In this document: piece after piece, positions 32,759 through 40,881 of the stretch | Layout of the letters: the number at the start of each line of letters is the position of its first letter | How positions within the stretch are numbered: position 1 is the first letter of the stretch | NCBI RefSeq assembly: GCF_900105345.1 | Contig: NZ_FNSN01000003.1 | Coordinates: 806,001-870,000 of the forward strand | Direction: 5' to 3' | Origin: Arthrobacter woluwensis | GTDB taxonomy: Bacteria; Actinomycetota; Actinomycetes; Actinomycetales; Micrococcaceae | Length of the DNA stretch: 64,000 nucleotides | Made by a program: the position numbers and the translations under genes | The notes under the pieces: model-generated | Seen by the model: only the letters and a program-made list of their open reading frames with translations | Databases searched by the model: none | Told to the model about the DNA's origin: nothing

Positions 32759-34081
32759 GTGAAGGTACTCGTCCTTGGCCCGGGTGGCCGCGAACACGCC
32801 ATTATCCGCTCCCTCCTCTCCGATCCGCAGGTCGCGGAGGTCCACGCAGCACCCGGCAACGCCGGAATCGCGCAGCTGGTCCCGTGCCACGCCGTCGACG
32901 CCAACGATCCGGCCGCGGCCACCGCGCTCGCGGTGAAGCTCGAGGTGGATCTGGTCGTGGTCGGTCCCGAGGCGCCCCTCGCCGCCGGTGTGTCCGACGC
33001 GCTGCGTGAGGCGGGCTTCCCGGTGTTCGGCCCGAGCCGCGCCGCAGCCCAGCTCGAGGCATCGAAGGCGTTCGCCAAGCAGGTCATGGCCGAAGCCGGC
33101 GTGCCCACGGCCCTGGCCAAGGTCGCCGTGAACGCCGAAGAGGCCGCGGACGCCCTGGACACCTTCGGCGCACCGTACGTGGTCAAGGACGACGGCCTGG
33201 CGGCCGGCAAGGGCGTCGTGGTCACCTCGGACCGTGACGAGGCGCTGGCCCACGCGCAGGCCTGCTTCGACGCCGGCGGCACCGTGGTGATCGAGGAGTT
33301 CCTGGACGGCCCCGAGGTCTCCCTCTTCGTGCTCTGCGACGGCAAGACCACCGTCCCGCTGGCACCGGCCCAGGACTTCAAGCGCATCTTCGACAACGAC
33401 GAGGGCCCCAACACCGGTGGCATGGGCGCCTACAGTCCGCTCGACTGGGCCCCCGAGGAACTCGTGGGCGAGGTCATCGACCGGGTCGCCCAGCCGACCG
33501 TGGACGAGATGGCCCACCGCGGCACCCCCTTCATCGGCGTGCTCTACTGCGGCCTGGCCCTGACCTCGCGCGGCATGCGCGTCATCGAATTCAACGCCCG
33601 CTTCGGCGACCCGGAGACGCAGGCCGTGCTGGCCCGCCTCAAGACGCCGCTCGGCGGGCTGCTTCTCGCCGCGGCCAAGGGCGAGCTGGACCAGGCCGAG
33701 GACCTCCGCTGGTCCCGCGAGAGCGCGGTCTGCGTGGTCCTGGCCGCGGAGAACTACCCGGACACCCCTCGCAAGGGCGACCGGATCCGCGGGCTCAAGA
33801 AAGCCAACGCGCTGGAAGGCGTCCATGTGATCCATGCCGGGACGGCGCTGGATGACGAGGGCAAGGTGGTCTCCGCAGGCGGCCGCGTGCTCGCCGTCGT
33901 CGCGCTCGGCGATGATCTGGTGGAGGCCCGTGAGAAGGCCTACGACGGCATCGAACTCATTCAGCTGGAAGGCGGCCAGTTCCGCCGCGACATCGCGGCG
34001 AAGGCCGCCCGCGGGGAGATCGTGGTGGCGTCCCGCCGGACGCCGGGCCGTCACGTGGCCACGGAAGGGGAGCAGGCATGA
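32759..34081 (+). CDS. purD: Phosphoribosylamine-glycine ligase
   Basis: A 440-residue GARS of the ATP-grasp family, second step of purine synthesis. It starts VKVLVLGPGGREHAII, then EAPLAAGVSDALREAGFPVFGPSRAAAQLEASKAFAKQVM, KDDGLAAGKGVVVT, EEFLDGPEVSLFVLCDG, NTGGMGAYSP and RFGDPETQAVL. GTG 32759 fits the family start; GTG 32753 is also in frame. A -10 like TACCCT ends about ten bases before, so the message may be leaderless. It overlaps purC by four bases (ATGA). Confidence 0.95.
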   Translation: MKVLVLGPGGREHAIIRSLLSDPQVAEVHAAPGNAGIAQLVPCHAVDANDPAAATALAVKLEVDLVVVGPEAPLAAGVSDALREAGFPVFGPSRAAAQLEASKAFAKQVMAEAGVPTALAKVAVNAEEAADALDTFGAPYVVKDDGLAAGKGVVVTSDRDEALAHAQACFDAGGTVVIEEFLDGPEVSLFVLCDGKTTVPLAPAQDFKRIFDNDEGPNTGGMGAYSPLDWAPEELVGEVIDRVAQPTVDEMAHRGTPFIGVLYCGLALTSRGMRVIEFNARFGDPETQAVLARLKTPLGGLLLAAAKGELDQAEDLRWSRESAVCVVLAAENYPDTPRKGDRIRGLKKANALEGVHVIHAGTALDDEGKVVSAGGRVLAVVALGDDLVEAREKAYDGIELIQLEGGQFRRDIAAKAARGEIVVASRRTPGRHVATEGEQA

Positions 34082-34995
34082 GCGGGCTGGACACCGAGGT
34101 CCTGGAGCTGCCGGGGTACCGGCACGTCTACTCCGGGAAGGTCCGCGATCTCTATGAGCCCGTCGGGCCGGACGCGCCCACGGACCGTCTCCTGGTGGTG
34201 GCGAGTGACCGCATCAGCGCCTTCGACCACGTCCTCGAATCGACCATCCCGGACAAGGGCAAGGTCCTGACCCAGCTGAGCCTGTGGTGGTTCGACCAGC
34301 TCGGCGTCGAGCACCACGTGCTGGGCTCCACCGAGGCCGACGGCGTGCCCGCGGCCGTGGTGGGCCGGGCCATGCTGTGCAAGAAGCTCGACATGTTCCC
34401 CGTCGAGTGCATCGCGCGCGGGTACCTGACCGGCTCCGGCCTGGCCGAGTACCGCGAATCCCGCACCGTGTGCTCCCTGCCACTGCCGGAGGGACTCGTG
34501 GACGGGTCCCGCCTGGAGCCCGCGATCTTCACCCCGTCGGCCAAGGCCGAGGTGGGCGAGCACGATGAGAACATCACCTTCGAAGCCGTGGTGGACGCCG
34601 TCGGACCCGACGTGGCCGACCGCCTCCGCGAACTGACCTTGACCGTCTACACGCGGGCCGAGGAGATCGCCCGGAAGCGCGGCATCATCCTGGCGGACAC
34701 CAAGGTGGAGTTCGGCTCCGATCCGGCCACGGGCGTCATCACCCTCGGCGACGAGGTCCTGACCCCGGACTCCTCCCGGTTCTGGGACGCGCTGTCCTAC
34801 GAGCCGGGCAAGGCCCAGCCGAGCTTCGACAAGCAGTTCGTCCGCGACTGGCTCTCCTCCCCGGAATCGGGCTGGGACAAGTCGTCGGACACCCCGCCGC
34901 CCGCGCTCCCCGCGGAGGTCGTCGAGAAGACCCGCGCCCGCTACGTCGAGGCCTACGAACGGCTCACCGGCCGCGCCTTCGACCCGGAGGCGTAG
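34078..34995 (+). CDS. purC: SAICAR synthetase (phosphoribosylaminoimidazole-succinocarboxamide synthase)
   Basis: A 305-residue protein with the PurC pattern: HVYSGKVRDLYE (nucleotide loop), LLVVASDRISAFDHVLESTIPDKGKVLTQLS, ECIARGYLTGSGLAEY, LADTKVEFG, and DEVLTPDSSRFW with DKQFVRDWL near the end. It joins aspartate to the carboxyaminoimidazole nucleotide in purine synthesis. It is coupled to purD by a four-base overlap and followed by a strong hairpin. It is interesting that synthesis genes lie a few kilobases from the degradation island. Confidence 0.96.
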   Translation: MSGLDTEVLELPGYRHVYSGKVRDLYEPVGPDAPTDRLLVVASDRISAFDHVLESTIPDKGKVLTQLSLWWFDQLGVEHHVLGSTEADGVPAAVVGRAMLCKKLDMFPVECIARGYLTGSGLAEYRESRTVCSLPLPEGLVDGSRLEPAIFTPSAKAEVGEHDENITFEAVVDAVGPDVADRLRELTLTVYTRAEEIARKRGIILADTKVEFGSDPATGVITLGDEVLTPDSSRFWDALSYEPGKAQPSFDKQFVRDWLSSPESGWDKSSDTPPPALPAEVVEKTRARYVEAYERLTGRAFDPEA

Positions 34996-35040
34996 CCGCA
35001 GCGCCGCCCCATGGCGTGGGCCCGGCCGGCCATGAGGCGA

Positions 35041-35090
35041 CGAAGGAGGGGCTCGACGGCGGTGATCACCGCCGTCGAACCCCTCCTTCG
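35041..35090. terminator. Hairpin after purC, shared with the convergent regulator gene
   Basis: CGAAGGAGGGG-TCGACGGCGGTG pairs with its complement over 50 bases with one mismatch, 45 bases after purC and 21 bases beyond the end of the leftward regulator gene. Confidence 0.8.
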
Positions 35091-35111
35091 TGTGTGCGCG
35101 CAGCCCGCGCC

Positions 35112-36371
35112 TCAGGCGCTGTTGGCCTTGGCGCGGCGTTCGGCGAGCCGGATCTCCAGCATGGCGTCCATGGCCTGCTGGATGCCTTCGGAGGCGCCGG
35201 CGGACGCGAAGAGCTGCTGGGCCCGGGACAGGTAGGCCATGGCCTCCTGGAGGTCGTCGGTGGCCTTGAGGGCCTTGCCCAGGAGCAGGTGGACCTCGGC
35301 CGCGACGTGCATGCCGATCTCGTCCTCCTGCGCCACGACCTCGCGCAGGATCTCGATGGCCGCGGGAAGCTCATCCGTCAAGTAAAGCCACTTGGCACGG
35401 ATGAACCGCAGTTCGAGCCCGTCGCGCAAAGTGCCGGAGACGATGGTGTGCGCGAGCTCGGCACGCTCCAGCGCTGCCAGGGTGGACGCCTCCACGATGC
35501 CGGAGTTCAGGCGCATGGCGGCGGAGGCCTTGTTGAAGTTGGCCCACTGCTCGATGTCATTGCCGGGGGAGAGGAGCTTGGCGGCACGGTCGTGCTGGGC
35601 CACGCCCTCTTCGTAGTCGTGGCGCATGAACGCGACGTTGCCGATCACCCACGCGACGATGCCGGACATGTGATCGACGGACTTGGTGCTGACCTCCTTG
35701 GAAAGGATCTTGCACTGCTCCCAGGCCTCGTCCAGACGCCCGGTCTCCGCCAGGGCGCCGATGTAGATCCGCAGCGCGCTGGAGTAGATGGGGGAGTCCT
35801 TGGGGAGCTGGGCGCCGAGGGCCACGGCCTGCCGGGCGTGCTCGACGGAGTCCGCGAGGCGGCCCTGTCCATGGCAGACGGCGGCGAGCATCTGGCGGGC
35901 CCGCACGCCCAGTCCGGCGCTCTCGATGGCCAGGCGGTGCTCCACGAGCTGCTCCACCACGCCCTGGCACTCGGAGTACTTGCCCTGCTTGAGCAGACAC
36001 TCGGCCTGCATGTACCGCATGTTCCACCAGGCGCTGACGTTCTTGGCGTCCAGGGCGATGCGCGCGGCTTCCGCAGCGTGCTGGGCGGCCAGCTCGTAGT
36101 CGCGCAGATCCCAGGCCTGACGGGCGTACAGGGCGGCCAGGACGTAGTCCGCGTCGTTCTGCGTGACCCGGTTGTTCCACTCTTCGAGTGCCTTGGGAGC
36201 GAGCTCAAGTCGCCGGGCGAGTTCCTGGATGACGTCACGTGTCGGTTCGCGCCGACCCGTCTCCAACAGGGAGATGTAGCTGGGCGAGTACAGGTCCTTG
36301 CCCAGCTCAGCCTGTGTCATTCCGCGTTCCAGGCGCTCGGCCCGAAGCCGCTCACCAAATCCGCTGCCCAT
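35112..36371 (-). CDS. XRE-HTH regulator with TPR-like domain, RRNPP-like architecture
   Basis: A 419-residue cytoplasmic protein. Residues 5-60 are an XRE helix-turn-helix (GERLRAERLERGMTQAELGKDLYSPSYISLLETGRREP, then VIQELARRLEL). From about residue 75 to the end it is all helical with TPR-like pairs, for example ALYARQAWDLRDYELAAQHAAEAARIAL, YIGALAETGRLDEAWEQCKIL and HLLLGKALKATDDLQEAMAYLSRAQQLF. Size and layout match peptide-sensing RRNPP regulators such as NprR. ATG 36371 has GAGGAGGGG just before it. It faces, across 197 bases with overlapping promoters, a gene for a secreted precursor of a four-copy peptide, which is its likely ligand source. No close family name was recognised. Confidence 0.88.
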   Translation of the reverse strand: MGSGFGERLRAERLERGMTQAELGKDLYSPSYISLLETGRREPTRDVIQELARRLELAPKALEEWNNRVTQNDADYVLAALYARQAWDLRDYELAAQHAAEAARIALDAKNVSAWWNMRYMQAECLLKQGKYSECQGVVEQLVEHRLAIESAGLGVRARQMLAAVCHGQGRLADSVEHARQAVALGAQLPKDSPIYSSALRIYIGALAETGRLDEAWEQCKILSKEVSTKSVDHMSGIVAWVIGNVAFMRHDYEEGVAQHDRAAKLLSPGNDIEQWANFNKASAAMRLNSGIVEASTLAALERAELAHTIVSGTLRDGLELRFIRAKWLYLTDELPAAIEILREVVAQEDEIGMHVAAEVHLLLGKALKATDDLQEAMAYLSRAQQLFASAGASEGIQQAMDAMLEIRLAERRAKANSA

Positions 36372-36413
36372 TGCCCCTCCTCAAGTTTAAGAGACCGGGA
36401 AGCCACTCAAACC

Positions 36414-36453
36414 TTGACATTATCGTTTGTGATTACTTTACAATGTATGTCAA
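36414..36453. promoter_or_regulatory. Overlapping divergent promoters of regulator and peptide precursor
   Basis: An AT-rich block bounded by TTGACAT (36414-36420) and its exact complement ATGTCAA (36447-36453). Rightward, TTGACA is followed after 19 bases by TACAAT. Leftward, TACATT and GATAAT are 17 bases apart. The two promoters overlap, so a regulator bound here would touch both genes. The precursor message would have a leader of about 115 bases. Confidence 0.55.
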
Positions 36454-36568
36454 TGCGGATCATCTTTTGTCCGTAGCGATCTCCCGATCCAGTCAGTACC
36501 AACGCATCGCTGGCGTTATCTGCCACTGAGGCTCATACTCCCCATAGACCCACACGGAAGAGCAGAAC

Positions 36569-36832
36569 ATGTTGAAGAAACTCACAGCTGGCGTGGCCCT
36601 GGCTGCGGCCCTGGGCCTCGGTGCGCTGAGCGTCCCCGCCGCGAGTGCCAACGTCGGCAACTGGCCCGATCCTTCGAGCGTACAGGCAGTGGGCAACTGG
36701 CCTGACCCGGCGCGCCTGAATGTCGGAAATTGGCCCGATCCCACCACCCTCGCCGCGGCGCCCAAGACCAAGACCACCATCGTCACGGACACGGCCCGCC
36801 TCAACGTCGGCAACTGGCCTGATCCCTTCTAA
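36569..36832 (+). CDS. Secreted precursor with four copies of the peptide (N)VGNWPDP
   Basis: An 87-residue protein. Residues 1-27 are a classical signal peptide (MLKKLTAGVALAAALG, ending SVPAASA), and the predicted cut after ASA exposes the first repeat exactly. Repeats: NVGNWPDP at 28-35, 51-58 and 79-86, and VGNWPDP at 41-47. The third and fourth are both preceded by ARL-N or ARL. The DNA copies differ at many third codon positions (P as CCC or CCT, D as GAT or GAC, G as GGC or GGA, N as AAC or AAT) while the peptide is constant, so selection acts on the peptide. GGAAGAG precedes the ATG. No modifying enzyme is adjacent. A multi-copy signal peptide precursor is the best reading; an exported binding repeat or an antimicrobial peptide are alternatives. 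Confidence 0.85.
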   Translation: MLKKLTAGVALAAALGLGALSVPAASANVGNWPDPSSVQAVGNWPDPARLNVGNWPDPTTLAAAPKTKTTIVTDTARLNVGNWPDPF

Positions 36833-36842
36833 ACCGTCGGCC

Positions 36843-36917
36843 GGCCCTTCGTCCGGAAGGGTCTGAGTCGCCCAGAGCGGGTGCTTCGCAAATGCGCGAG
36901 GCACCCGCTTTCTGTTG
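36843..36917 (+). terminator. Terminator after the peptide precursor, then an empty stretch
   Basis: A small hairpin GGCCCTTC/GAAGGGTC (36843-36862) is followed by a stronger one, AGCGGGTGCTTCGC with its partner up to 36909 and a TTTCTGTT tail. The rest of the 333-base gap to 37165 has no gene; it holds GC-rich inverted repeats near 37050 and 37125-37150 that probably end the leftward gadB message. Confidence 0.7.
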
Positions 36918-37165
36918 CCCGGCGATCCGACCGGTATTTCGTTCCTGGCGGTTCGGGACGACCCCGTTTTGCCGGGTGACAGGGAATGTCATAAAGGGCC
37001 CCGGACCAGGGACGGAGCTTGTCAGGCGGGGTGAATTCCAGGGCGCTCCGGAGGCCCTTCCGGAGGCCTCCTGCCGCCCCTCCGTGTGGAGCCGGCAGTC
37101 AAGGACTTCACAGGAGACGCCGGGGGCCGGCGCAGGGCCGGCGCCCCGGTCGTCCCCTGGCCTTC

Positions 37166-38587
37166 TCAGTGGTGGAACGCGTTGGCCTCGCCGGGTTCGG
37201 GGAGCGGTGTAGGCGCCTTCTCGAGGAACTCGACGGCGGTGCGCAGGTCCTGCAGGAAGCTCTCCGCGAGATCGCGGGTGAAGCCATTCCTGACCACGAC
37301 GCGCTGCACCGTCAGGTCGGTCATCCCGTCCGGCATCGGATAGGCCGGCACCAGCCAGCCCGCCATGCGGAGCCGGTCGGAGAGGTGCTGGAGGGTCCAC
37401 TCGCCGGCGAAGTCCGGCTTGAGGCGCCACGCGAAGACCGGGATGTCCGAACCGTCGTTCCAGAGCTGGAAGGGCTCCATGGCCCCGATCTCGTGGGCCA
37501 GATAGCGGGCGACATCGCGACAGGCCGCATGCACGGAGCGGTAGCCTTCACGCCCGAGCCGCAGGAACAGGTAGTACTGCAGGAGCACCTGAGCGCCGGG
37601 GCGTGAGAAGTTCAGTGCGAACGTGGGCATGTCACCGCCCAGGTAGCTGACGTGGAAGATCAGGTCCTCCGGCAGATCTGTCTCGTCCCGCCACACCACC
37701 CAGCCCAGGCCGGGGTAGACGAGCCCGTACTTGTGGCCCGAGGTGTTGATGGAGATGACGCGCGGCACGCGGAAGTCCCACTCCAGCTTCGGCTGGAGGA
37801 ACGGCGCCACCATGGCCCCGGAGGCGCCGTCGACGTGGATCGGGATGTCCAGACCCCTCGCCTTCTGGATCGCGTCGAGTGCCTTGGAGATCTTCTCGAC
37901 CGGCTCGTACATGCCCGTGTAGGTCACGCCCATGATGGCGACCACGCCGATGGTGTTCTCATCCACGTACTTCTCGAGCTCGTGGCCGTCCAGCACCGGG
38001 TGGTCCTCCGAGATCGGCACATACCGGGCCTCCACCTCGAAGTAGTTGCAGAACTTCTCCCAGCAGACCTGGACCGCGGAACTCATGATGATGTTCGGGC
38101 GGTCCGTGGACCGGCCGTCCTTGCGCCGGGCGTGCTGCCAGCGCCGCTTGAGTGCGAGCCCGGCGAGCATGCAGGCCTCCGAGGAACCGATGGTGGACGT
38201 GCCCACGGAACGCTCGGGATCGGGCGCGTTCCAGAGGTCGGCGAGGATGCGCCAGCAGCGGTGCTCGATGTCCGCGGTCTTCGGATACTCGTCCTTGTCG
38301 ATCATGTTCTTGTCGACGGTCTCGGCGTAGAGCTTCCCGGCCTCGGCCTCCATCCAGGTGCCCACGAAGGTGGCCAGATTGAGACGGGCGTTGCCGTCCA
38401 GCATCGCCTCGTCATGGACGATCTGGTACGCCGTGGAGGGGAGCGCCGCCCCGTCCGGAAGCGTGAAGCGAGGGAACTCCGTGGCTTCACCCGGACGGCT
38501 GAACAGCGGATTCAGTTCGATCGACGCGTTCGAGGTGTCGCTGCCGAAGGCGGACGAGTGCTGGGACTTTCTGCGGGGTGCGGTCAT
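37166..38587 (-). CDS. gadB: Glutamate decarboxylase
   Basis: A 473-residue PLP enzyme that turns glutamate into GABA and CO2, using up a proton. Family stretches: RLNLATFVGTWMEAEAGKLYAE, GTSTIGSSEACMLAGLALKRRW, IHVDGASGAMVAPF with the cofactor aspartate, and SINTSGHKYGLVYPGLGWVVWRD with the PLP lysine. The C-terminus ends NAFHH, close to the His-Thr end that controls pH response in E. coli GadB. No antiporter gene is next to it. It is separate from the peptide system by terminators, so control by that system is only a possibility. Confidence 0.95.
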   Translation of the reverse strand: MTAPRRKSQHSSAFGSDTSNASIELNPLFSRPGEATEFPRFTLPDGAALPSTAYQIVHDEAMLDGNARLNLATFVGTWMEAEAGKLYAETVDKNMIDKDEYPKTADIEHRCWRILADLWNAPDPERSVGTSTIGSSEACMLAGLALKRRWQHARRKDGRSTDRPNIIMSSAVQVCWEKFCNYFEVEARYVPISEDHPVLDGHELEKYVDENTIGVVAIMGVTYTGMYEPVEKISKALDAIQKARGLDIPIHVDGASGAMVAPFLQPKLEWDFRVPRVISINTSGHKYGLVYPGLGWVVWRDETDLPEDLIFHVSYLGGDMPTFALNFSRPGAQVLLQYYLFLRLGREGYRSVHAACRDVARYLAHEIGAMEPFQLWNDGSDIPVFAWRLKPDFAGEWTLQHLSDRLRMAGWLVPAYPMPDGMTDLTVQRVVVRNGFTRDLAESFLQDLRTAVEFLEKAPTPLPEPGEANAFHH

Positions 38588-38666
38588 GTGCCCAGCCTAG
38601 GAGAGGGGCCTGGCGGGGTGAACCCCCGTCGGCTGGGAAGGAGCAGGGAATCACCCCGGACAAAGC

Positions 38667-38696
38667 AAAAGCCCCGCTCCTGAGAGCGGGGCTTTT
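38667..38696. terminator. Bidirectional terminator after tRNA-Pro
   Basis: AAAAGCCCCGCTC (38667-38679) and GAGCGGGGCTTTT (38684-38696) around a 4-base loop, with A and T runs that make it work in both directions. Confidence 0.85.
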
Positions 38697-38699
38697 CCG

Positions 38700-38776
<77 letters not shown>

Positions 38777-38922
38777 ATCCGTTGACCCCCGGGTTTCCCC
38801 GGCAAGCAACCCTACAAGAATAGCGGATCCGGCCCGAGTTTTGAAATCGGGGACGTCATCGCCCCTGCGTGCCCCGAACACCCCGGTGATCAGGCCCGAA
38901 GGAGCCCGTCACCGGGGAGGGC

Positions 38923-40881
38923 TCAGACCAGCGAGTCGCGCCAGGCGCCGTGCAGGGCGGCGAAGCGTCCACCGTCCCGGATGAGCTGGTCCGGGGTGCC
39001 GTCCTCCACGATCCGGCCGTCATGGACCACCAGGACCCGGTCCGCGATCTCCACCGTGGAGAGCCGGTGCGCGATGATCAGGGCCGTGCGCCGGTGCGCC
39101 ACTGCCTTTCCAGTGAGCGCACCCCCGGCCACGACTTCCCCAGCACCGCTCTCCGGCGCGACGACGGCGGGCCGGTCCGCGCCGTCGTCGTCCGCGGGAC
39201 GCCGGGTGGGGGAGTCCGCCCCGCCGCCCAGGAGCCGCGCGAGGCCTTCCTGCACGAGCCTCTCACTGGGGATGTCCAGGGAGGAGGTGGCTTCGTCCAG
39301 GATGAGCACCGCCGGGTCGGCCAGGAACGCGCGGGCGAAGCTGATGAGCTGCCGCTGCCCGGCGGAGACGCGCCCGCCGCGCTTGTTCACATCGGTGTCA
39401 TACCCGTCGGGCAGGGCGCGGATGAAGGCGTCCGCGCCGACGGCCCGGGCCGCGGCTTCGATCTCCTCGCGGCTGGCCCCCGGGCGGCCCAGGGCGATGT
39501 TGTCCGCCACGCTGCCACTGAACAGGAACGCCTCCTGCGTCACCATGACCACGGCCCGCCGCAGCTCCGGGGTGGAGATCCGGGACAGCTCCACCCCGTC
39601 GAGGGTCAGGGAGCCTGCGCTGACGTCGTAGAAGCGGGCGATCAGCTTGGCGAGCGTGGACTTGCCCGCCCCCGTCTGGCCGACCAGCGCCACGGTCTGC
39701 CCCGCGGGAATGGTGAGGTTCAGCTCCGGGACCACCACGGGACCGTCGCCGTACCGGAATTCGACGTCCTTGAACTCGATCCGGCCCTCGGCCGCGGGCA
39801 GCGGCACCGGCTCGCGGGGCGGACGCACGGTCGGGACCTCTTCGAGCAGCCCGGACACCTTCTCCAGGGCGGCCTGAGCGCTCTGGAACGAGTTGTAGAA
39901 CATGGCCATCTGGTCGACCGGCTGGAAGAACCGCTTGACCGACAGGACCAGCGCCAGCAGCACGCCGACCGCCAGCTCGCCGTGCAGGACCCGGAACCCG
40001 GCCACGGCCAGGACCACCACGACCGTGATGTTGCCGAGCAGCACCAGGGCGGGGAGGAAGATGCCGTTGAGATTGATGGAGCGCACGGTGACCTGGCGGT
40101 ACTCCTCGGACAGATCCGTGTACTCCCGGGTGTTCTGGGCCTCCTTGCGGAACGCCTTGACGGCGCGGATGCCGGTCATGGTCTCGACGAAGTGGACGAT
40201 GATCCGGGCGGACACCACGCGCGACTCACGGTAGGTGATCTCGGAACGCTTCTGATACCAGCGGGTCAGGAAGGTCGCCGGGATGGCCGCGCCGAGCATG
40301 ATGAGACCGCTGGGCCAGTCGAGCGCGAACACCGTCAGGGCCGTGAACACCATGAACATGAACCCGGCCGCGAGGGAGCTGACCCCGGAGTCGAGCAGTT
40401 CCCGGAGCGCCTCCAGGTCAGACGTCTGCCGGGCGATGATCCGGCCCGAGGTGTACTTCTCGTGGAATTCCAGGCTGAGCCGCTGGGTGTGCCGGAAGAC
40501 GCGGACCCGCAGGTCCAGCAGCATCGCCTGGCTGAGCTTGGCGGTGCTCGTCACGTACAGCGCGGTCAGCCACGCTGTCACGACGGCGGCCAGGAGATAC
40601 CCGACGCCGGCCAGCACCAGCGGCGTCGAGTCGCCGTGGGTCAGGGCCGGGAGCGCGCGGTCGATGCCGAAGGCGATGAGCGCAGGCCCCGCGGCGTGGG
40701 CCGCCTGCGAGATCACGACCATGGCGACGGTCAGCCAGAACCGGACCCGGATGGGCCGGATCAGCGAGCCGAGGAGGCGAAGGGACCGCTTGCGGACGGC
40801 CCGGCTCTCCGCGGAGGCGAGGCGGGAGGAGTCCTCGTTCGACGTCCCGAAGCCGGGCGTGGTCGTCTGTGCCGTGCTCAT
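38923..40881 (-). CDS. ABC exporter half-transporter with complete ATPase site and an inserted linker
   Basis: A 652-residue membrane-ATPase fusion (type IV exporter). Six helices fill residues about 45-330. The ATPase has [10 protein letters not shown], signature VSAGQRQ, Walker [13 protein letters not shown] with the catalytic glutamate, and the switch histidine IIAHRLST. Between the D-loop and the switch there is an extra segment of roughly 45 residues (from LLGGGADSP to GKAVAHR), acidic and Pro-rich, that normal exporters do not have. It overlaps the upstream partner gene by four bases and surely forms a heterodimer with it. Cargo unknown; multidrug or lipid export are usual. Confidence 0.9.
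   Translation of the reverse strand: MSTAQTTTPGFGTSNEDSSRLASAESRAVRKRSLRLLGSLIRPIRVRFWLTVAMVVISQAAHAAGPALIAFGIDRALPALTHGDSTPLVLAGVGYLLAAVVTAWLTALYVTSTAKLSQAMLLDLRVRVFRHTQRLSLEFHEKYTSGRIIARQTSDLEALRELLDSGVSSLAAGFMFMVFTALTVFALDWPSGLIMLGAAIPATFLTRWYQKRSEITYRESRVVSARIIVHFVETMTGIRAVKAFRKEAQNTREYTDLSEEYRQVTVRSINLNGIFLPALVLLGNITVVVVLAVAGFRVLHGELAVGVLLALVLSVKRFFQPVDQMAMFYNSFQSAQAALEKVSGLLEEVPTVRPPREPVPLPAAEGRIEFKDVEFRYGDGPVVVPELNLTIPAGQTVALVGQTGAGKSTLAKLIARFYDVSAGSLTLDGVELSRISTPELRRAVVMVTQEAFLFSGSVADNIALGRPGASREEIEAAARAVGADAFIRALPDGYDTDVNKRGGRVSAGQRQLISFARAFLADPAVLILDEATSSLDIPSERLVQEGLARLLGGGADSPTRRPADDDGADRPAVVAPESGAGEVVAGGALTGKAVAHRRTALIIAHRLSTVEIADRVLVVHDGRIVEDGTPDQLIRDGGRFAALHGAWRDSLV

Noticed and set aside
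36569-36832. RiPP precursor such as a lanthipeptide or lasso peptide
   Set aside because: It has a Sec signal peptide and several copies of an unmodified-looking unit, with no Cys and no modifying enzyme near.
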